Shown: piece by piece, positions 46,875 through 60,326 of the stretch
Layout: every line of letters begins with the position of its first letter
How positions within the stretch are numbered: position 1 is the stretch's first letter
Assembly: GCA_003254905.1 (NCBI GenBank)
Contig: QANU01013918.1
Coordinates: 455,471-519,470 of the forward strand
Direction of reading: 5' to 3'
Length of the DNA: 64,000 nucleotides
DNA from: Nissolia schottii
Lineage: Eukaryota; Streptophyta; Magnoliopsida; Fabales; Fabaceae
The notes under the pieces: model-generated
Told to the model about the DNA's origin: nothing
Databases searched by the model: none
What the model saw: the letters and a program-made list of their open reading frames with translations, nothing else
Translations under genes and position numbers: made by a program

Positions 46875-48110
46875 CCCTTACCCACAATCTTATATTCTCC
46901 CTTTAGTAGAATATATCTTATATAAGTGCTGGTTCTGATTTCAACTTGTTTAATTTGTTCATACTTCCTTAATAAGTTGATACGAAAACTTGCTCAATTT
47001 CCTAAAATTTACTCCTCTCAGCTACATGAGTACTCTCTTCATCCCCTCATGCAGAGATACCTTCTTACCGGATAATTTAGCATTCTTACTATACAATAGG
47101 TTATTTGCTTGTGAGTATTACATTCACAATGATCATTAGTTCACTAAAGCACTCAGCAGTAGTTTTTCATTGCTGTTTCAGCATGCCGCTTTTGTAACTT
47201 CATGCTTTGCAGGTAACCACTAATAGCTTACATGAAAATAACACTTCTCCTTGTCTAGAGTACACCTTTACATCCTCTCCCGGGTTAGTTTAGTTTCAGA
47301 AAACCATTTCCTGGATTCATATTCTGCATTCAATTTTAATTACATAAATGCCACATGCTTACAAGGACACTTGTTTAAAGACCTAAAATGGAATGGTTAG
47401 AGGTTTCCAATGCTTTTAATGCATTGAACATTTCACTTTTTTTTTCAGTACAAATTCTTTTTATTTTGTCTCATGTTTTAAGATTTTGTAAAGAAAATAA
47501 TAAAAGCAGGATTTTTTTGTTTCCGTGTATCGTTCGTATATTCCTGAGAACAGTAAACAAAACTAAACAACTGACAAAATAAATGTTAGTTTGGCTGAAA
47601 AATTGACATGAGGAATGATTCATTTACGTTAGTTTGGCTGCCGTGTGTGCGCCAAAGTTGGGCTTTACACCAAATTTCTTAATAACATAGCTGAAACTCC
47701 TAAGTATTGCCATAGGATGATTTCCCAACGAACACTAATAAATGGATGCAAGAATAACAGTTGCACGAGGATATTTATAATTTGAGAAGTGTTATTTAAA
47801 TGACTCAAAAGACGGTGTAAATATTTTGTCATTCTTTTTAACATATCATAGGGTTTATTAATTAAAAGTGAGTTTTATGATGTGTTATAAGATGAACGAT
47901 AAGATATCTATACATTTTGAGTGATCTAAATAATATTATTGCTATGGTCGATGGTTGATTATTGACTGATCCTTGGATGATTTGGTTTGGCCAAGTTGGA
48001 GTGGAGTGGTGTCCGTTGCATTAAGTTATCCATCAAGGTAATCAAAATTCAGATATTATAATTTATGACAAACATACAGTGCAGCTATGATAATAAATGC
48101 GGAATAACAA
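46875..48110. other. Intergenic DNA with one MITE
   Basis: No gene is seen apart from the MITE listed at 47786-47942. The open frame at 47388-47582 lacks any domain. Confidence 0.5.
47786..47942. mobile_element. MITE, about 157 bp
   Basis: The left arm GTGTTATTTAAATGACTCAAAA and the right arm, on the opposite strand AATATTATTTAGATCACTC, pair over about 45 bp and continue through similar GTAAATATTTTGTC / ATAGATATCTTATC stretches. Short, AT-rich and non-coding. Confidence 0.6.
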
Positions 48111-49961
48111 TTTTCATTAGGACACTTGGAATCTCCTCTCCGAAGGGAGTCACGTGTAATCAAAGTTAGTTAGAAAGACTAACTTTGTTAGATTAAACCA
48201 TCGATTAGTTGAGGCTAACCACCAGGGAGAGTTATTTTACCTGTACTATATATACTCTTACACAAATTCAATACATTTCAATTCATTCTTCAAATTTCAT
48301 CTCTCTCTAGAACTCTGATGCCTTACATGGTATCAGGGCTTCAGAGATCCATGGATGACGTAGGGGTTTCGTCCAATCTTTCCGCTGCAAATTGCAACTC
48401 TTATTTGAAGTTTTTGCTGAAGAAATCCAATTCTCCCGTGTCTTTCAAGCCCGATGATGATAATCTCTTACCATGGAGGCATCGAACTCTATTTGCGATC
48501 AAGGGAGCACCATCTTTCTAAGGAAAAGATTCCACGGAGATTGAAGAATCTCAGCGATGAAGAAGGCGAGATCGAGACCAAAGAATACATGCAATGGGAA
48601 GAGCAAGATCATCATTTAGCGAATTGGTTGCGCGCCTCTGTAAGTTCTACTTTCGCAAATCGATTAGTTGGCTGCGATTTTTCTCCTAAAGATCAACAAG
48701 ATTATTGATTCCCTTACTGTTGTTGTTGGTTCACCGGTCACCAAGAATGAGAGCATATCAAGATGATTTTGGATGGTTTGGGTGAAGAATATGCCCCCTT
48801 TCATCACCACCATAACCTCAAGAACAGATTTGTACGCTAGATAACTTTGAGGCGTTGTTGATGACACAAGATGAGATGATCGAGAGGTTCAAGAAATCAG
48901 ATGGAAACATGACATGGGATTGCTTCTGTAGATTTGATCAGAGTCTTCAAAAATCCGACCGAGATCCAACACCAACAACCTCCTCCTCCCTCATCTTCTT
49001 TCCACAATCCAGGAACTCCTAGAGCTTATTTGGCCACACCAGCAACCCTCACTGTCACCGTTTGAACAAGATAACCTGCAGTCTTACACAAGCTATGATG
49101 AGGGAGTTGAGCAAGTTCAAGCGGGAAATGGACAAGGTATGTGTATCAAATATTTTGGGCATTCTGTTTTGATAGCACACCCTTCTCATACACCATTTCA
49201 CTTGCATAATCTCTTACGTGTTCCTGGTATCAAGAAAAATCTTGTGTGTGTTTCAAAATTTGCAAAAGATAATAGAGTTTTCTTTGAATTTCACCCTGAC
49301 CATTGGTAAAAAATCACAGGATTCTCAAGCAATTCTTCTCAAAGGCACAATTAAGGATGGTCTTCCTCTGATAATGTAGCTATTGATAGAGTCCCTAATG
49401 TAGCTATACCTACTGTCTATAATTCTGTTTGCAATTCTTTGTCTTCCAGCTTCAATATCTGGCACCAAATCCTGGGCCACGTATCTGATAAAATTGTTCA
49501 AGCCGTTTTGGCAACTTGTAATATACATTTGCCAATGAATAAATCAGATTATGTTTGACATTCTCATTGTGTGAGTAAAATTCATCAGTTGCCTCATCCT
49601 ATATCTGCTCATCATTACAATGAACCATTGCAGTTAGTATACTCAAACATTTGGGGCCCGACCCCTGTGCATTCCACTAGCAACCATAGATACTACATCT
49701 TTTTTATTGATGTGTTTACTCTATACACTTGCATTCTTTTATTTTTTTTGTTAAGCACCAAATCCCAAGCTTTTCAAGCCTTCCTACAATATAAAGCCTT
49801 TATTGAACTCCAAACTGGGACTAGGATTAGAGCCCTCCAAACTAATGATGGAAAGGAATACCTATCTCATCAATTCATCAACTACTTGAGGGAGCAGGGC
49901 ATTTCCCATAGGTTGTCCTATCCTTATAGTCACTAGCAAAATGGGTGTGAAAAAAGGAAAC

Positions 49962-50428
49962 TGTTACACACCCTCCTATAGATGCGGAATCAGTTCACGC
50001 TAGAAAAGGAAAGGAAATCCTTCCTTTCCCACTTGTCTATTCTAGAAGATCGAGTAGAATAAGGAAAGAATAAATCTGTTGGGCTGTTACAACAGATTAG
50101 GAAGCTGATTTGCTAATCAAATCAGGGGAGAATAAGTTAGGGAGATAAAATAGGAAAATAAGGGTCAATCCCTTGATTCTCTCTTACCTGCTAGTATAAG
50201 GAGAGTTCTAGGAGATAGAGAAATATTCATTTAGAAATTTAGACAGAACTAGGGGACCAAGGGGTCCATCAATTCCTAGGATTATTATTCTAATTTCATT
50301 TGTTTAATCCGCAGCCCTTGGGCTAGCATTTTATGTTCTGCACCGATATTCCCCACTGGAATTCGGTCATTATCAATAATAAATCAGTATTTCAGCAAGC
50401 AAATATTCAATTGATACCAGTTCTTACA
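49962..50428 (+). repeat. 5' LTR of the chromovirus
   Basis: 467 bp with TG...CA ends, identical in length to the 3' LTR. Target duplication GAAAC precedes it and the tRNA-Met primer site follows. Confidence 0.95.
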
Positions 50429-53400
50429 ACTGGTATCAGAGCACCGTTCCTAGGGAGGACTGTGCATGGTGTCCACGCGCGCTGTGATGGAGGCAAGGAT
50501 GGAAGCCGTGGAGAGGCAGATAGAGGAGATTAGGGAATCTCAAGCGGAAATGAAGGACACGCAGGTGAGTACACTGACGCTTCTGCATCAATCATGGGGA
50601 GGTTGCCGCAGCAGCCACCAGGAAGCGGCCAGGGAGAGGAAAACAAGGGCTCGGGAGATGGAGGGGAGGAGGAAAGGAATGAACGGGAGGAGCCTAGGAG
50701 GTTTGAGACAAATAGGAAACTGGACATTCCAGTTTTTTCAGGGGAGGGAGCTTCAGCTTGGTTTGTCAAAATGGTGAGATATTTTAGGGTCATGCAAGCA
50801 GCCCAACAAGACAAAATGGACATACTACCTTGGCATTAGAAGGGGAAGCCCTCACATGGATGAAATGGTGGGAGGAACACACACCTTTCCTACATAGGGA
50901 TCGGTTTAGGGAAGATTTGCTGAAGCGGTTCCAACCCGGAGCCGCCCTTAACCCAATGGCACCGCTGTTGGAGGTTAGGCAGGTGGAAGACGTAGCTAGA
51001 TACCATAGGGAATTTGAGGCTGCAGCAAGGTCACACAAGAGCCTAGGGGCTGAAGCCTTGATGTGCATTTTTGCCAATGGTTTGAAGAAAGAGATACAAG
51101 CAGAAATTGAAGTGGCTCGATTTGGTAATTTACCTGCCTTGATGGACAAGGCCATGGCGATAGAGTGGAGAAACCAAGCATGGAGAGATACAGGTATCAG
51201 TCCTGGGAACCGAAGATGGGAGAATCAGTCCAAGAGTGGTGGCGCGAGCGGTTCAATAAGGGCAACTTATTCCAAACCAGCCGGGATGACTAGACCCCCT
51301 GATAACAGGGGAGGAGGAAGGGGGGACACGGGGTACAACGAAGGGCAGAAACCTTCAGAGACCTCAACAGGCTGCAGGCCAACACCGAGTGCAGGGAGTA
51401 GCACTGCACATTCGAGCATTCCTAAACCCAGCAACACAAGGCGGCTATCGAACGAAGAGTGGGCGGAGCGACAGCGGAAGGGGCTTTGTTTTCGCTGTGG
51501 AGAGAAATGGAGCCACGACCACAGGTGCACTATGAAGCATTTCCAGATCCTGCTTCTGGAAGCTGATGAAGGGGAAGAGGCCGAACCAGAAGGAACACCC
51601 CAACCGGGGGACCTAGACCATGCAGAGGATAGACTAGAACTGCAACTTTCATCCTATAGTTATTGGGGACTCACATCCCATAAGACTTTCAAGGTGTTAG
51701 GAGAGATTTATGGACACAAGGTAGTGGTACTCATTGACCCTGGAGCTTCAGCCAATTTCCTCGCAACCGAGGTGGTCAAAAGGCTAGCACTTCTCGCAAA
51801 GAAGGTCCGGGAGTTTCAGGTGGAAGTGGGTAATAGAGCCAAGGAATGGGGTGATGAAGGCTATGAATCAGTTCCCCTAACCATTCAAGGAGTACAGCTC
51901 ATACAGGACTTTTACATCATGAAATTGGGCTGTTCCGAGGTAGTCTTGGGAGCAGGATGGTTGGCTAGTTTGGGAGAATTTGTGGGAAATTATAAGGAGC
52001 TGACTTTGAGCTGGGAGCACGAGGGGGGAGAAATTTCTGCAGGAGGACCCGTCCTTAAGCCGCAGCAGAGCCTCCTGGAAGAACACGTTGCACGCCTTCT
52101 GGTACAAGGGAGAAGGCTATGTCATCACCTCCCTGGCGGTGGCAACCGAAGAATCAGAAACAGGTACAATATCTGCTGAAACTGAGAAATTTCTCTAGAG
52201 TTTCCAGGATCTATTTCGGCAACCCGAAGGACTACCACCTCAGCGCCAAAATGACCATGCCATCGTCCGGACGGCTCTACCATTCCTCGCATCAGGCCTT
52301 ACAGGTACCCTCACTACTAAAAAACTAAAATAGAAAAAATTGTGGAAGAAATGTTACACTCAGGAATCATTAGACAAGTCTCGTGATCCTAGTCAAGAAG
52401 AATGATGGAGGCTGGAGGTTTTGTGTGGACTATAGGGCCCTCAACCGAGAAACCATAGGAGACAAGTTTCCTATCCCCGTTATTGATGAGTTGTTAGATG
52501 AAATAGGAGGGCCACCATATTCAACAAGTTGGATCTCAAATCGGGGTACCATCAGATCAGAATGTGAGAGGAAGACGTCCACAAAACAGCATTCCGGACC
52601 CATGAGGGACACTATGAGTTTTTGGTCATGCCCTTTGGATTAACTAACGCATCCTCTACCTTTCAGGCACTCATGAACCAATTGTTAAGGCCCTTTTTGA
52701 GGAAATTCGTCTTGGTTTTCTTTGACGACATCCTCATTTACAGCCAGCATTTAGCGCAACACTGGGAACATCTTCAGCAGGTATTTGAGGTTCTTAGACA
52801 GCATTGGCTTTTCCTTAACCAAAAAAAAATGCAGGTTTGCCCAAATGCAGATTGACTACCTAGGTCATATCATCTCAAGAGAGGGGGTGGCGGCATATCC
52901 CAAGAAAGTTCAGGATATGTTAGATTGGCCAATCCCCAAGGATCTCAAAGCCTTACGCGGATTTCTGGGTCTAACCGGGTATTATCGACGCTTTGTGAAG
53001 AATTATGGGAGGGTAGCATGGCCCCTTACCCAACTTTTGAAGAAGGACCGTTTCCAATGGAATGAAGAAGCCCAAGCAGCCTTTGAAGCCTTGAAAACAG
53101 CCATGACAACAGTTCCGGTATTTGCAATTCCCTTATTCTCCAAACCCTTTGCAATAGAGATTGATGCCTCCGGTAAAGGTATAGGGGCCGTTTTGATGCA
53201 GGAAGGTCGACCAATTGGCCTATATGAGCCAGAAAATTTCAGATAGAGCTCAATCCAAGTCGGTGTACGAACGAGAGTTGATGGCCATGGTGCTCGCCAT
53301 CCAAAAGTGGCGGCATTATCTCCTTGGCAACAGGTTTACTCTCTTCACAGATTAGAAGAGCCTGAAGTTCTTGCTCGACCAGAGACTTGGGGGAGGGGGG

Positions 53401-54979
53401 AAGAGCAGCAGAAGTGGTTGGCTAAGCTGTTGGGTTCGACTTTGAGATTCGATACAAGGCTGGGAGGGACAAACGAGTAGTCGATGCTCTTTCTAGGAAA
53501 TTTCAGCTTGCCACCGTGTCAGTTGTCACAGCTGAAGAATGGGAAGGGCTATCAGAGGAAGTACAGGCAGATCCAAGGCTCAAAAACATCATGCAGGACA
53601 TAATCTCAGGCAAGGAAGCTCCAGTTGGCTACACCATACATAATGGCAAATTGCTGCATCGAGGGAGGTTGGCCATTCCAAAGCATTCTAAACTGATACC
53701 TAAAATACTCCAGGAATTCCACGATACCAAGGTGGGAGGCCACTCGGGATTCTTCAGGACCTACAAAAGGATAGCTGGCTTTTTACATTGAGAAGGCATG
53801 AAGGGGGGCCATCATGAATTATGTCAAACAATGTGCCATTTGTCAATCCCACAAACACTCCACCTTAAGTCCTGCAGGTCTGTTGCAACCCCTCCCCATT
53901 CCCACTAATGTGTCGTCTGATATTGCCATGGATTTTATAGGAGGACTCCCAAAGGCTCAAGGGAAGGATACCATCTTTGTTGTAGTGGACAGGATGACCA
54001 AGTATGCCCATTTCTTTTCCTTATCACATCCTTACTCCGCCAAGGAGGTGGCAGAACTATTCGTGAGAAAGGTAGTTAAGCTCCACGGGTTCCCAAGTTC
54101 CATTGTTTCCGATCGCGACCGAGTGTTTATGAGCTCCTTCTGGTCAGAAATTTTCAAAGAAGCAGGCACCACCCTCAAAATGAGCTCAGCAAATCACCCC
54201 CAAACGGATGGGCAAAGCAAGGCCGTGAATAAATGTGTCGAAACCTATCTCCGTTGCTTCACGAGTTCCAAACCCAAACAGTAGCCTAGCTGGCTCAACT
54301 GGGCTGAATATTGGTACAACACCAATTATCATGGCTCGATCAAAATGACACCCTTCCTAGCTCTGTACGGACGAGAACCACCCATATTACTACGAGGAGG
54401 AGGAGAAGTGGCAGTGGAGGAAGTTCGGAGCTTAATGGAGGAACGCAATCAGATGATAGATGAACTACGGTTTCAGCTTGAGAGAGCCCAGAATTGAATG
54501 AAAACATATGTGGACAATAAAAGGATGGATGTATCCTTTGCAGCAGGAGAACAAGTCTAACTCAAGTTACAGCCGTACAGCATGAGGTCTTTAGCAAAGC
54601 GGGTGAATCAGAAGCTTAGTGCACGGTTTTATGGTCCTTTTGAGGTACTTGAACGGATCGGTCAGGCTGCCTACAGGCTCAAATTACCAGAAAGGGCACG
54701 AGTCCACCCTGTTTTTCACGTTTCCCTCCTAAAAAAGTGTGTTGCCCCGTCTGGCCAAGTCCAACCCCTCCCCAAGGCCCTCACCGACGACTTTGAACTC
54801 CAAGTGGAACCCCAGTAGGTCATCGCCATCCGCACAAATGCAGCAGGTCAGGAGGAAGTCTTACTCAAATGGAAGAACCTTCCCGCCTTTGAAAACTCGT
54901 GGGAGTTGACAGCAGACATCCGAGCAACTTTTCCTTCTTTTCACCTTGAGGACAAGGTGATACTTCAAGGGGAGGGTAT

Positions 54980-55446
54980 TGTTACACACCCTCCTACAGA
55001 TGCGGAATCAGTTCAGGCTAGAAAAGGAAATGAAATCCTTCATTTCCCACTTGTCTATTCTAGAAGATCGAGTAGAATAAGGAAAGAATAAATCTGTTGG
55101 GCTGTTACAACAGATTAGGAAGCTGATTTGTTAATCAAATCAGGGGAGAATAAGTTAGGGAGATAAAATAGGAAAATAAGGGTCAATCCCTTGATTCTCT
55201 CTTACCTGCTAGTATAAGAAGAGTTCTAGGAGATAGAGAAATATTCATTCAGAAATTTAGACAGAACTAGGGGACCAAAGGATCCATCAATTCCCAGGAT
55301 TATTATTCTAATTTCATTTGTTTAATCCGCAGCCCTTGGGCTAGCATTTTATGTTCTGCACCGATATTCCCCACTGGAATTCGGTTATTATCAATAATAA
55401 ATCAGTATTTCAGCAAGCAAATATTCAATTGATACCAGTTCTTACA
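54980..55446 (+). repeat. 3' LTR of the chromovirus
   Basis: 467 bp, about 97.6 percent identical to the 5' LTR. It is preceded by a polypurine tract and followed by GAAAC. Confidence 0.95.
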
Positions 55447-56342
55447 GAAACACAGGCATATTACTAAAATGGGATTAGGACTTCTAGCCAATGCTTCCTT
55501 ACCTCTCAAGTATTGGCCTGAAGCCTTCACCTCAGCCACTTATCTAATTAACAGGTTACCTTCCCCCAACACACAGCATAAATCACCACACCAACTTTTG
55601 TTTAATCAACTACCTGACTGTTATGAACAGGACCATGAAGGCCCAGCCTAGAGGCCCATACTCAAGTATCCGCGGAGCAACCCCATCTAGCCTAAGCTTA
55701 TCCCTAGCAAGTCACTAGTGTAACAGTCCGAGATACTCTTCCCCAGGAGGTAACAACATGACCCTAGAGGATCTCTCCCCAGCGAACCTTATGCCTAAAG
55801 ATATCCTCTTCCCAGCGCATTACGCGGAAGAGTCCGCAACACACGGGTATCGCGCAGGTATTTAACCCTAGGCAGCACCCTAGGTACGCTAGAAAACCAA
55901 CTCACTCTTGATTACCCTTCTCTCTTATTCCTTCACTGACTTAAGCGTCGAAGTCCTTGCAGGTACCCACACCGGCTCAGCGAACCCTTGCCCGCAGAGA
56001 AGCTCCGGGATCCAGTTTGAACTGAGGAACTCACCTCGGAACATTGGCGCCGTTTGTGGGGACTTATTTTCACAGCACCCCACATCTTCCCTTGAACCCT
56101 GAAGCATCCCTGTAGCCAACCGGTCATCCCTGCAATCATGCCTCCCAAAAATACCAGAAAGACCTACCGTGTCCCGACTTCCAGGGAAACCCGCGGATCA
56201 GCATTCGTAGGGGCTCAGGCACCTCCATCCCAACTACCTCCCCCCTCGCAATCCCCTGTGGCACCACCACCTCTCACCACCCCACCCCCTCAAACCAATT
56301 CCTCCTCCTCCGCCCAGCCCGCCACATGACCAACACCAATCC

Positions 56343-59204
56343 TGTAACAACCCAAGTTTTTCCTTCGCTAAAATTCCGCTTAATAAATAATTAAGAACAT
56401 GTTAATAAGGAAAGATGAGATAAAAACGAAATAAAATTCAAAGAATTTATTTAATCTCTATCGTATTAGTTAAAAATAATAATTTTGCGATCTCGTGACG
56501 TTTGGTGACGTTGGGTTAGTATTAGGCTATTTTTAGAGCTTAAGTGTGACTCGAAGGAGTCTGTAAAATACACTAATATGAAAATAGTGTGAGAATATTG
56601 CAAGAAAAATTTAAATAGGAATAAGGAAAATTTATAGGTCACAACGGTATGTCCGAAATATTTTTAGGATGTTCGGACATAAATAGTTAACGAACGAAGA
56701 CGAGCAAAACCACACAGAAAAAATAAGAAGACTCTAGGGCCAAAGGCCACTAAAGCCACGGTTTCCTCTCTTTCACTCACGAAGCCACACACACAAGAGA
56801 CCAAATCCATTTCCTTTCTTCTTCCAAGGAAATTCCAAAACCCTAAAGCCATCCAAAGCCCTAAGCTCCATCATCATCTCTTGTTCTCATCATCCTAATT
56901 CACTCTCAAATTAATCTAGAAAGCAAGCTAGTATCAAGGTTAGAAAATTCTCTTCAAGAAGAAGCCAAGCTCACAAGTTCTAAACCCTAATCTTCCATAA
57001 CCTATGTTTGGCCTAATTATGTTCATGTTTTCATTTCTAGGTCAAGAAAGCCAAGCAAGCAAGCAAGGCTTGAATTCACCTTTCTTTAATTATCAAGAAG
57101 CTAGCAAAAGTGGGTAACTTGAGTTCCTTACCTTCTTGGATGGTAGATGGTGAATTATGTGTTTCTATGTATGTATGTATGTTTTTATGTATGTATGTAT
57201 ATAATTGCCAAATTGGATGCTAGGCTTAGAAAATGATTCTGAAGAGTTTTATGGCCTGGATTAGGGAGAATTCTTATGTGTTGTATATGTGTGAAGATCT
57301 CAAGTGGTTTTATGTAAAAAGAGGAAGAAAAGAGAGGAAAATCAATGAAACAGGTCTGCAGCTCGACAGAGCGCGCTAAGCGCAGCGCTAGGCGCAGCGC
57401 TAAGCGGCACGCTGAGCGGCACGCTGAGCGGCTCGCTGAGCGGCGCGCTAAGCGGCTCCCTGCGTGTTTTCCTGATTTAAATGTTGCGGCGTTAGCCGTT
57501 GAATGAAACTGTAATTCTGCTGTAATGATCTAAGATTAGAAGAGTTTATGGAACCTTCCTAAAACACAAATTCTAGTATTCCATGCTATTGCTCTGATTG
57601 ATATGCTGTACGTGAAATAAACATGTTAAACATGCTTCTGCAATAAACTCTGTGAGGATCTTGATAGCTTACATGCATCTGTGATATACATAGTTAACGA
57701 CATGATAAGAAACTCTGAGATAAGTAATTATGCTGAAATGAACCATAGGAAAACTAGTATGCCATGCTGCAGGTACCATTAATGCTGCTGAATAAGGGCC
57801 AATGCCCAATGCTGCTGAAATATGGCTATATGCCACATGCTGAAAAGGCTATATGCCTATGCTGAAAGGCCGTGATCACGTGAGCCGCTATGATCCCACT
57901 TCAGGAGGTCTAGGCATCCTGAATGTGGAAGCCCGCCACAGGTGGTGTCGAGAGGGCATACCTGGGGGTGTGCGGTTACCACGCCTATGCATTGTCGAAA
58001 GGGGGCAAGCTTAGGTGGGGGTACAATATCCGCCCACTGTCGAGGGGTCCCGAGGGGGCACACGGCAGGTGGAAGCCCACCGCAGTAAGGTCTGGACAGT
58101 GTCGGCCTATACTGAGGGTGTGAGGTTATTCCGTCATACTAGTGTCACAGAGGACATTACTATGGTGGGAATAACACCTATTCTGTTATGCTGCTGTATT
58201 CTGTTACGCTGTTATGTGCTGCTATGCTGTTATATTCTGTCATGCTGTTTTATTCTGTTATTCTGCTGTATTCTGTTAAACGTGTTACGCTGATGATTCT
58301 GCTGCATGTATTCTGCTGAACTCTGTTATGTCTGTATTGGATGATTCTGTGATGCATATTTGAGTGAATCTGTTATGCTGAAGATATTCTGCTGTTATGC
58401 TGTTATTTAGTCTGATTTGAATAAATAATCTGCTGTTATGCCGTACCGTCAAGAGCACGCTCGAGACGGTTTTGTATATGCCGAATTGCTAATCAGCACG
58501 AGAACGTAGTAAGCAAGAGTAGTTCCCATGTCACCTAATAATGCTGCTAAAGCCGTTCAGATAGGCCAGATAATAAATGATAGGCTGTTTAGTATATATG
58601 TTCACCTAGAGATCTCTGAGCGGCCTGAAGTCCGACATAATATAATATACGATGCAGGAACTAAGTTATTCCACTGAGAACCTACCGTTCTCATTCCCCT
58701 CTATTTTATGACTTCAGGTATCGAAGAAGATGAGTCTTGTTTTGATGATGCTGACGAGCCGCCCGCTGAACCATGAGCGGCTAGGATTGGAGGAGCTTAG
58801 AGAGATAGCTGTCCAGACTTTTGTCAAGGACGTACTGAGTAGCATTCCAGTAGTCCTTGTATTTTGATGCTGTATATTTTGGATTCTGTATATGGTACTT
58901 TGATCTATGTACATATTATGTATACAGTGACATGACTTTGTATGGTGGACCCCATGGATGTGTATTGCCTGTTATACTTATCATAATGTTATCCGCTTTG
59001 TTATTATATTTGTTTATTCCCAACGCATGGCTCTATTTCAGTATTAATGTAATATAAGTACAAAGTTTAAAACGGGTCCTTATTTTATAAGCAACCACTA
59101 TTTTCCAAAAGATAATTACGGACTAAAGTATTCCGATCAGATAGCAAACAACCTAGTGAGCATTGTTTACTACGTACGGGTAAACAGTTAGTTAGGGTGT
59201 TTCA
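56343..59204 (+). mobile_element. Long solo LTR-like block 1, about 2.86 kb
   Basis: Starts TGTAACAACCCAAGTTTTTC and ends GGGTGTTTCA. It is flanked by AATCC (56338-56342) and CATCC (59205-59209), a 4/5 match for a target duplication. It splits the gag region of the Tat-type element. No coding sequence is convincing inside. It contains a GC-rich 12-bp tandem array (57370-57463), a (TATG)n repeat (about 57165-57205) and a TGCTGTTATTCTG-rich stretch (about 58170-58420). Both ends resemble those of the block at 60327, so it is most likely a solo LTR of a large-LTR Gypsy family. Confidence 0.7.
57370..57463. repeat. 12-bp tandem array, GCGCTAAGCGGC type
   Basis: Seven tandem units of the form RCGCTRAGCGGC, with variants ACGCTGAGCGGC and GCGCTAGGCGCA. 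Each contains the near-palindrome CGCTNAGCG. It is strikingly GC-rich in an AT-rich window. Confidence 0.9.
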
Positions 59205-60326
59205 CATCCAACCATGATGATCCGCCAACCCCACCGGATCTAGCTGACGTGGTCAAAACTCAAGTGGAAAAGATCACCCGCCTGGAAGCAGCTTTACTGC
59301 AATTAGCCCAAGAAGACGAGGAACAGAAGAGACAAAAGAAATTCGCGAAGTAGAGGAAAAAGCCAGAAAGGAAGCCGCGCGAAGGCAACGCGAACGCCAC
59401 AACGACGGTTTTAACCGTGGAGATGGCCAAAGTCGTGCTCCACTAAACGAAGAAGAACAAGAATCCGTGTACGACAGATCCGCGGAAGTTCACACCGCGG
59501 AGAAACCACGAGCAGGGCAGAGGAGGGAGAAAGGGAAGGATGCCCACCCTTTTTTTCGATGAAATCCTCAATGCCATGGATTTCACCCACCAACCGACAT
59601 GGAGCCCTACAACGGAACTTCCGACCCACAGCATCACCTAGATGCTTTTGGGCACAGGATGATATTGGATGAGGCCTCCGACGCCATTCAATACAAATCC
59701 TTTCCTGTGATCCTAAGGAAAGGAGCATTGGTATGGTTCAACGCGTTCCCACCAAAGTGCATCCAATGCTTTGATGACTTGGCCGAATGCTTCTTGGCCA
59801 ATTTCACTACGAAAAGGACAAAACCCAATACAACAGTTAGCCTCCTAGGTGTAATCCAGAGGGGAGACGAATCCCTTCGACAATACCTAGATCGCTTCTA
59901 TGATGAATGCGCTTAGGTTGAAGACCTACAACCACAAGCCGTGTTAATGGGTCTGACCAATGGACTCAAAAAAGGCAGCCCATTTACCAAAAACCTATCC
60001 AAAAGACCTCCACAGAGCTTGATCGAGATTCAAGAACGAGTCGAAGAATACATCTACCAAGAAGAAGGCATGCAGGCCATCAAAAGTGACCCCTCCCACG
60101 AAGGACCACGCGAGGGGGGAGATTTGAGAAGAAAATTCGCCCAATCGACACGTGTCGACCGTCTGCGGATCAAAAGACCTCGGATAGTAAAAGAAGGCCG
60201 ATACACAAACTACACCCCCCCGAACGTATCCCTCACCCAACTATACAGGGAGATACAACATAAGGATGGGTTCCCGAAACTAAAACCAATCAGGTTGCGG
60301 CCGGGAACAGACACCACCATGTTTTG

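Larger units (their letters stand above)
49962..55446 (+). mobile_element. Gypsy chromovirus with both LTRs, inserted in the Copia element
   Basis: A complete-length but broken fossil Ty3/Gypsy element of 5485 bp. LTRs of 467 bp lie at each end (49962-50428, 54980-55446), both TGTTACACACC...CTTACA. A GAAAC target duplication (49957-49961, 55447-55451) flanks it. The primer binding site TGGTATCAGAGC (50431-50442) matches initiator tRNA-Met. Parts in order: gag (about 50470-51450) with zinc knuckle (CFRCGEKWSHDHRC, about 51490), protease (about 51720; DPGAS), reverse transcriptase (about 52380-52900), RNase H (about 53030-53500), integrase (about 53700-54300), a chromodomain-like end (about 54820-54920; LLKWKNLPAFENSWE) and a polypurine tract (AAGGGGAGGGTAT). 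Roughly eight to ten breaks interrupt the coding region. The LTRs differ at 11 of 467 sites, which suggests about one million years at a commonly used plant rate. Confidence 0.93.
48115..55618 (+). mobile_element. Copia element interrupted by Gypsy insertions
   Basis: A fossil Ty1/Copia element split by later insertions. The 5' LTR ends at about 48327 (TATA CTATATATACTC near 48245). The primer binding site TGGTATCAGGGC (48328-48339) is nearly complementary to initiator tRNA-Met. A gag region (about 48340-49130), protease and pre-integrase region (about 49140-49560) and integrase start (about 49571-49936) follow. A chromovirus occupies 49962-55446. Integrase sequence resumes at 55452 (LGLLANASLPLKYWPEAF) and is cut again at 55618 by a Tat-type LTR. 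The element was already broken in many places. It belongs to a different family from the Copia copies at 18 and 42 kb. Confidence 0.85.
55619..60326 (+). mobile_element. Tat/Athila-type Gypsy element, 5' part
   Basis: A fossil Gypsy element inserted in the Copia element. Its 5' LTR is about 55619-56043 (TGTTATGAACAG...CTCGGAACA). The primer site TGGCGCCGTTTGTGGGGA (56045-56062) is close to the complement of tRNA-Asp, as in Athila and Tat lineages. A gag start lies at 56138 (MPPKNTRKTYRVP). A long LTR-like block occupies 56343-59204, after which gag continues (about 59210-60320; retrotransposon gag domain near 59600-59960, LRKGALVWFNAFP, SLRQYLDRFYDEC). A second long LTR-like block begins at 60327. 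Protease, RT and integrase are not seen in the window. Broken several times. Confidence 0.82.

Noticed and set aside
50530-51530. Minus-strand open frames over the chromovirus gag
   Set aside because: They are antisense shadows of the gag coding region.
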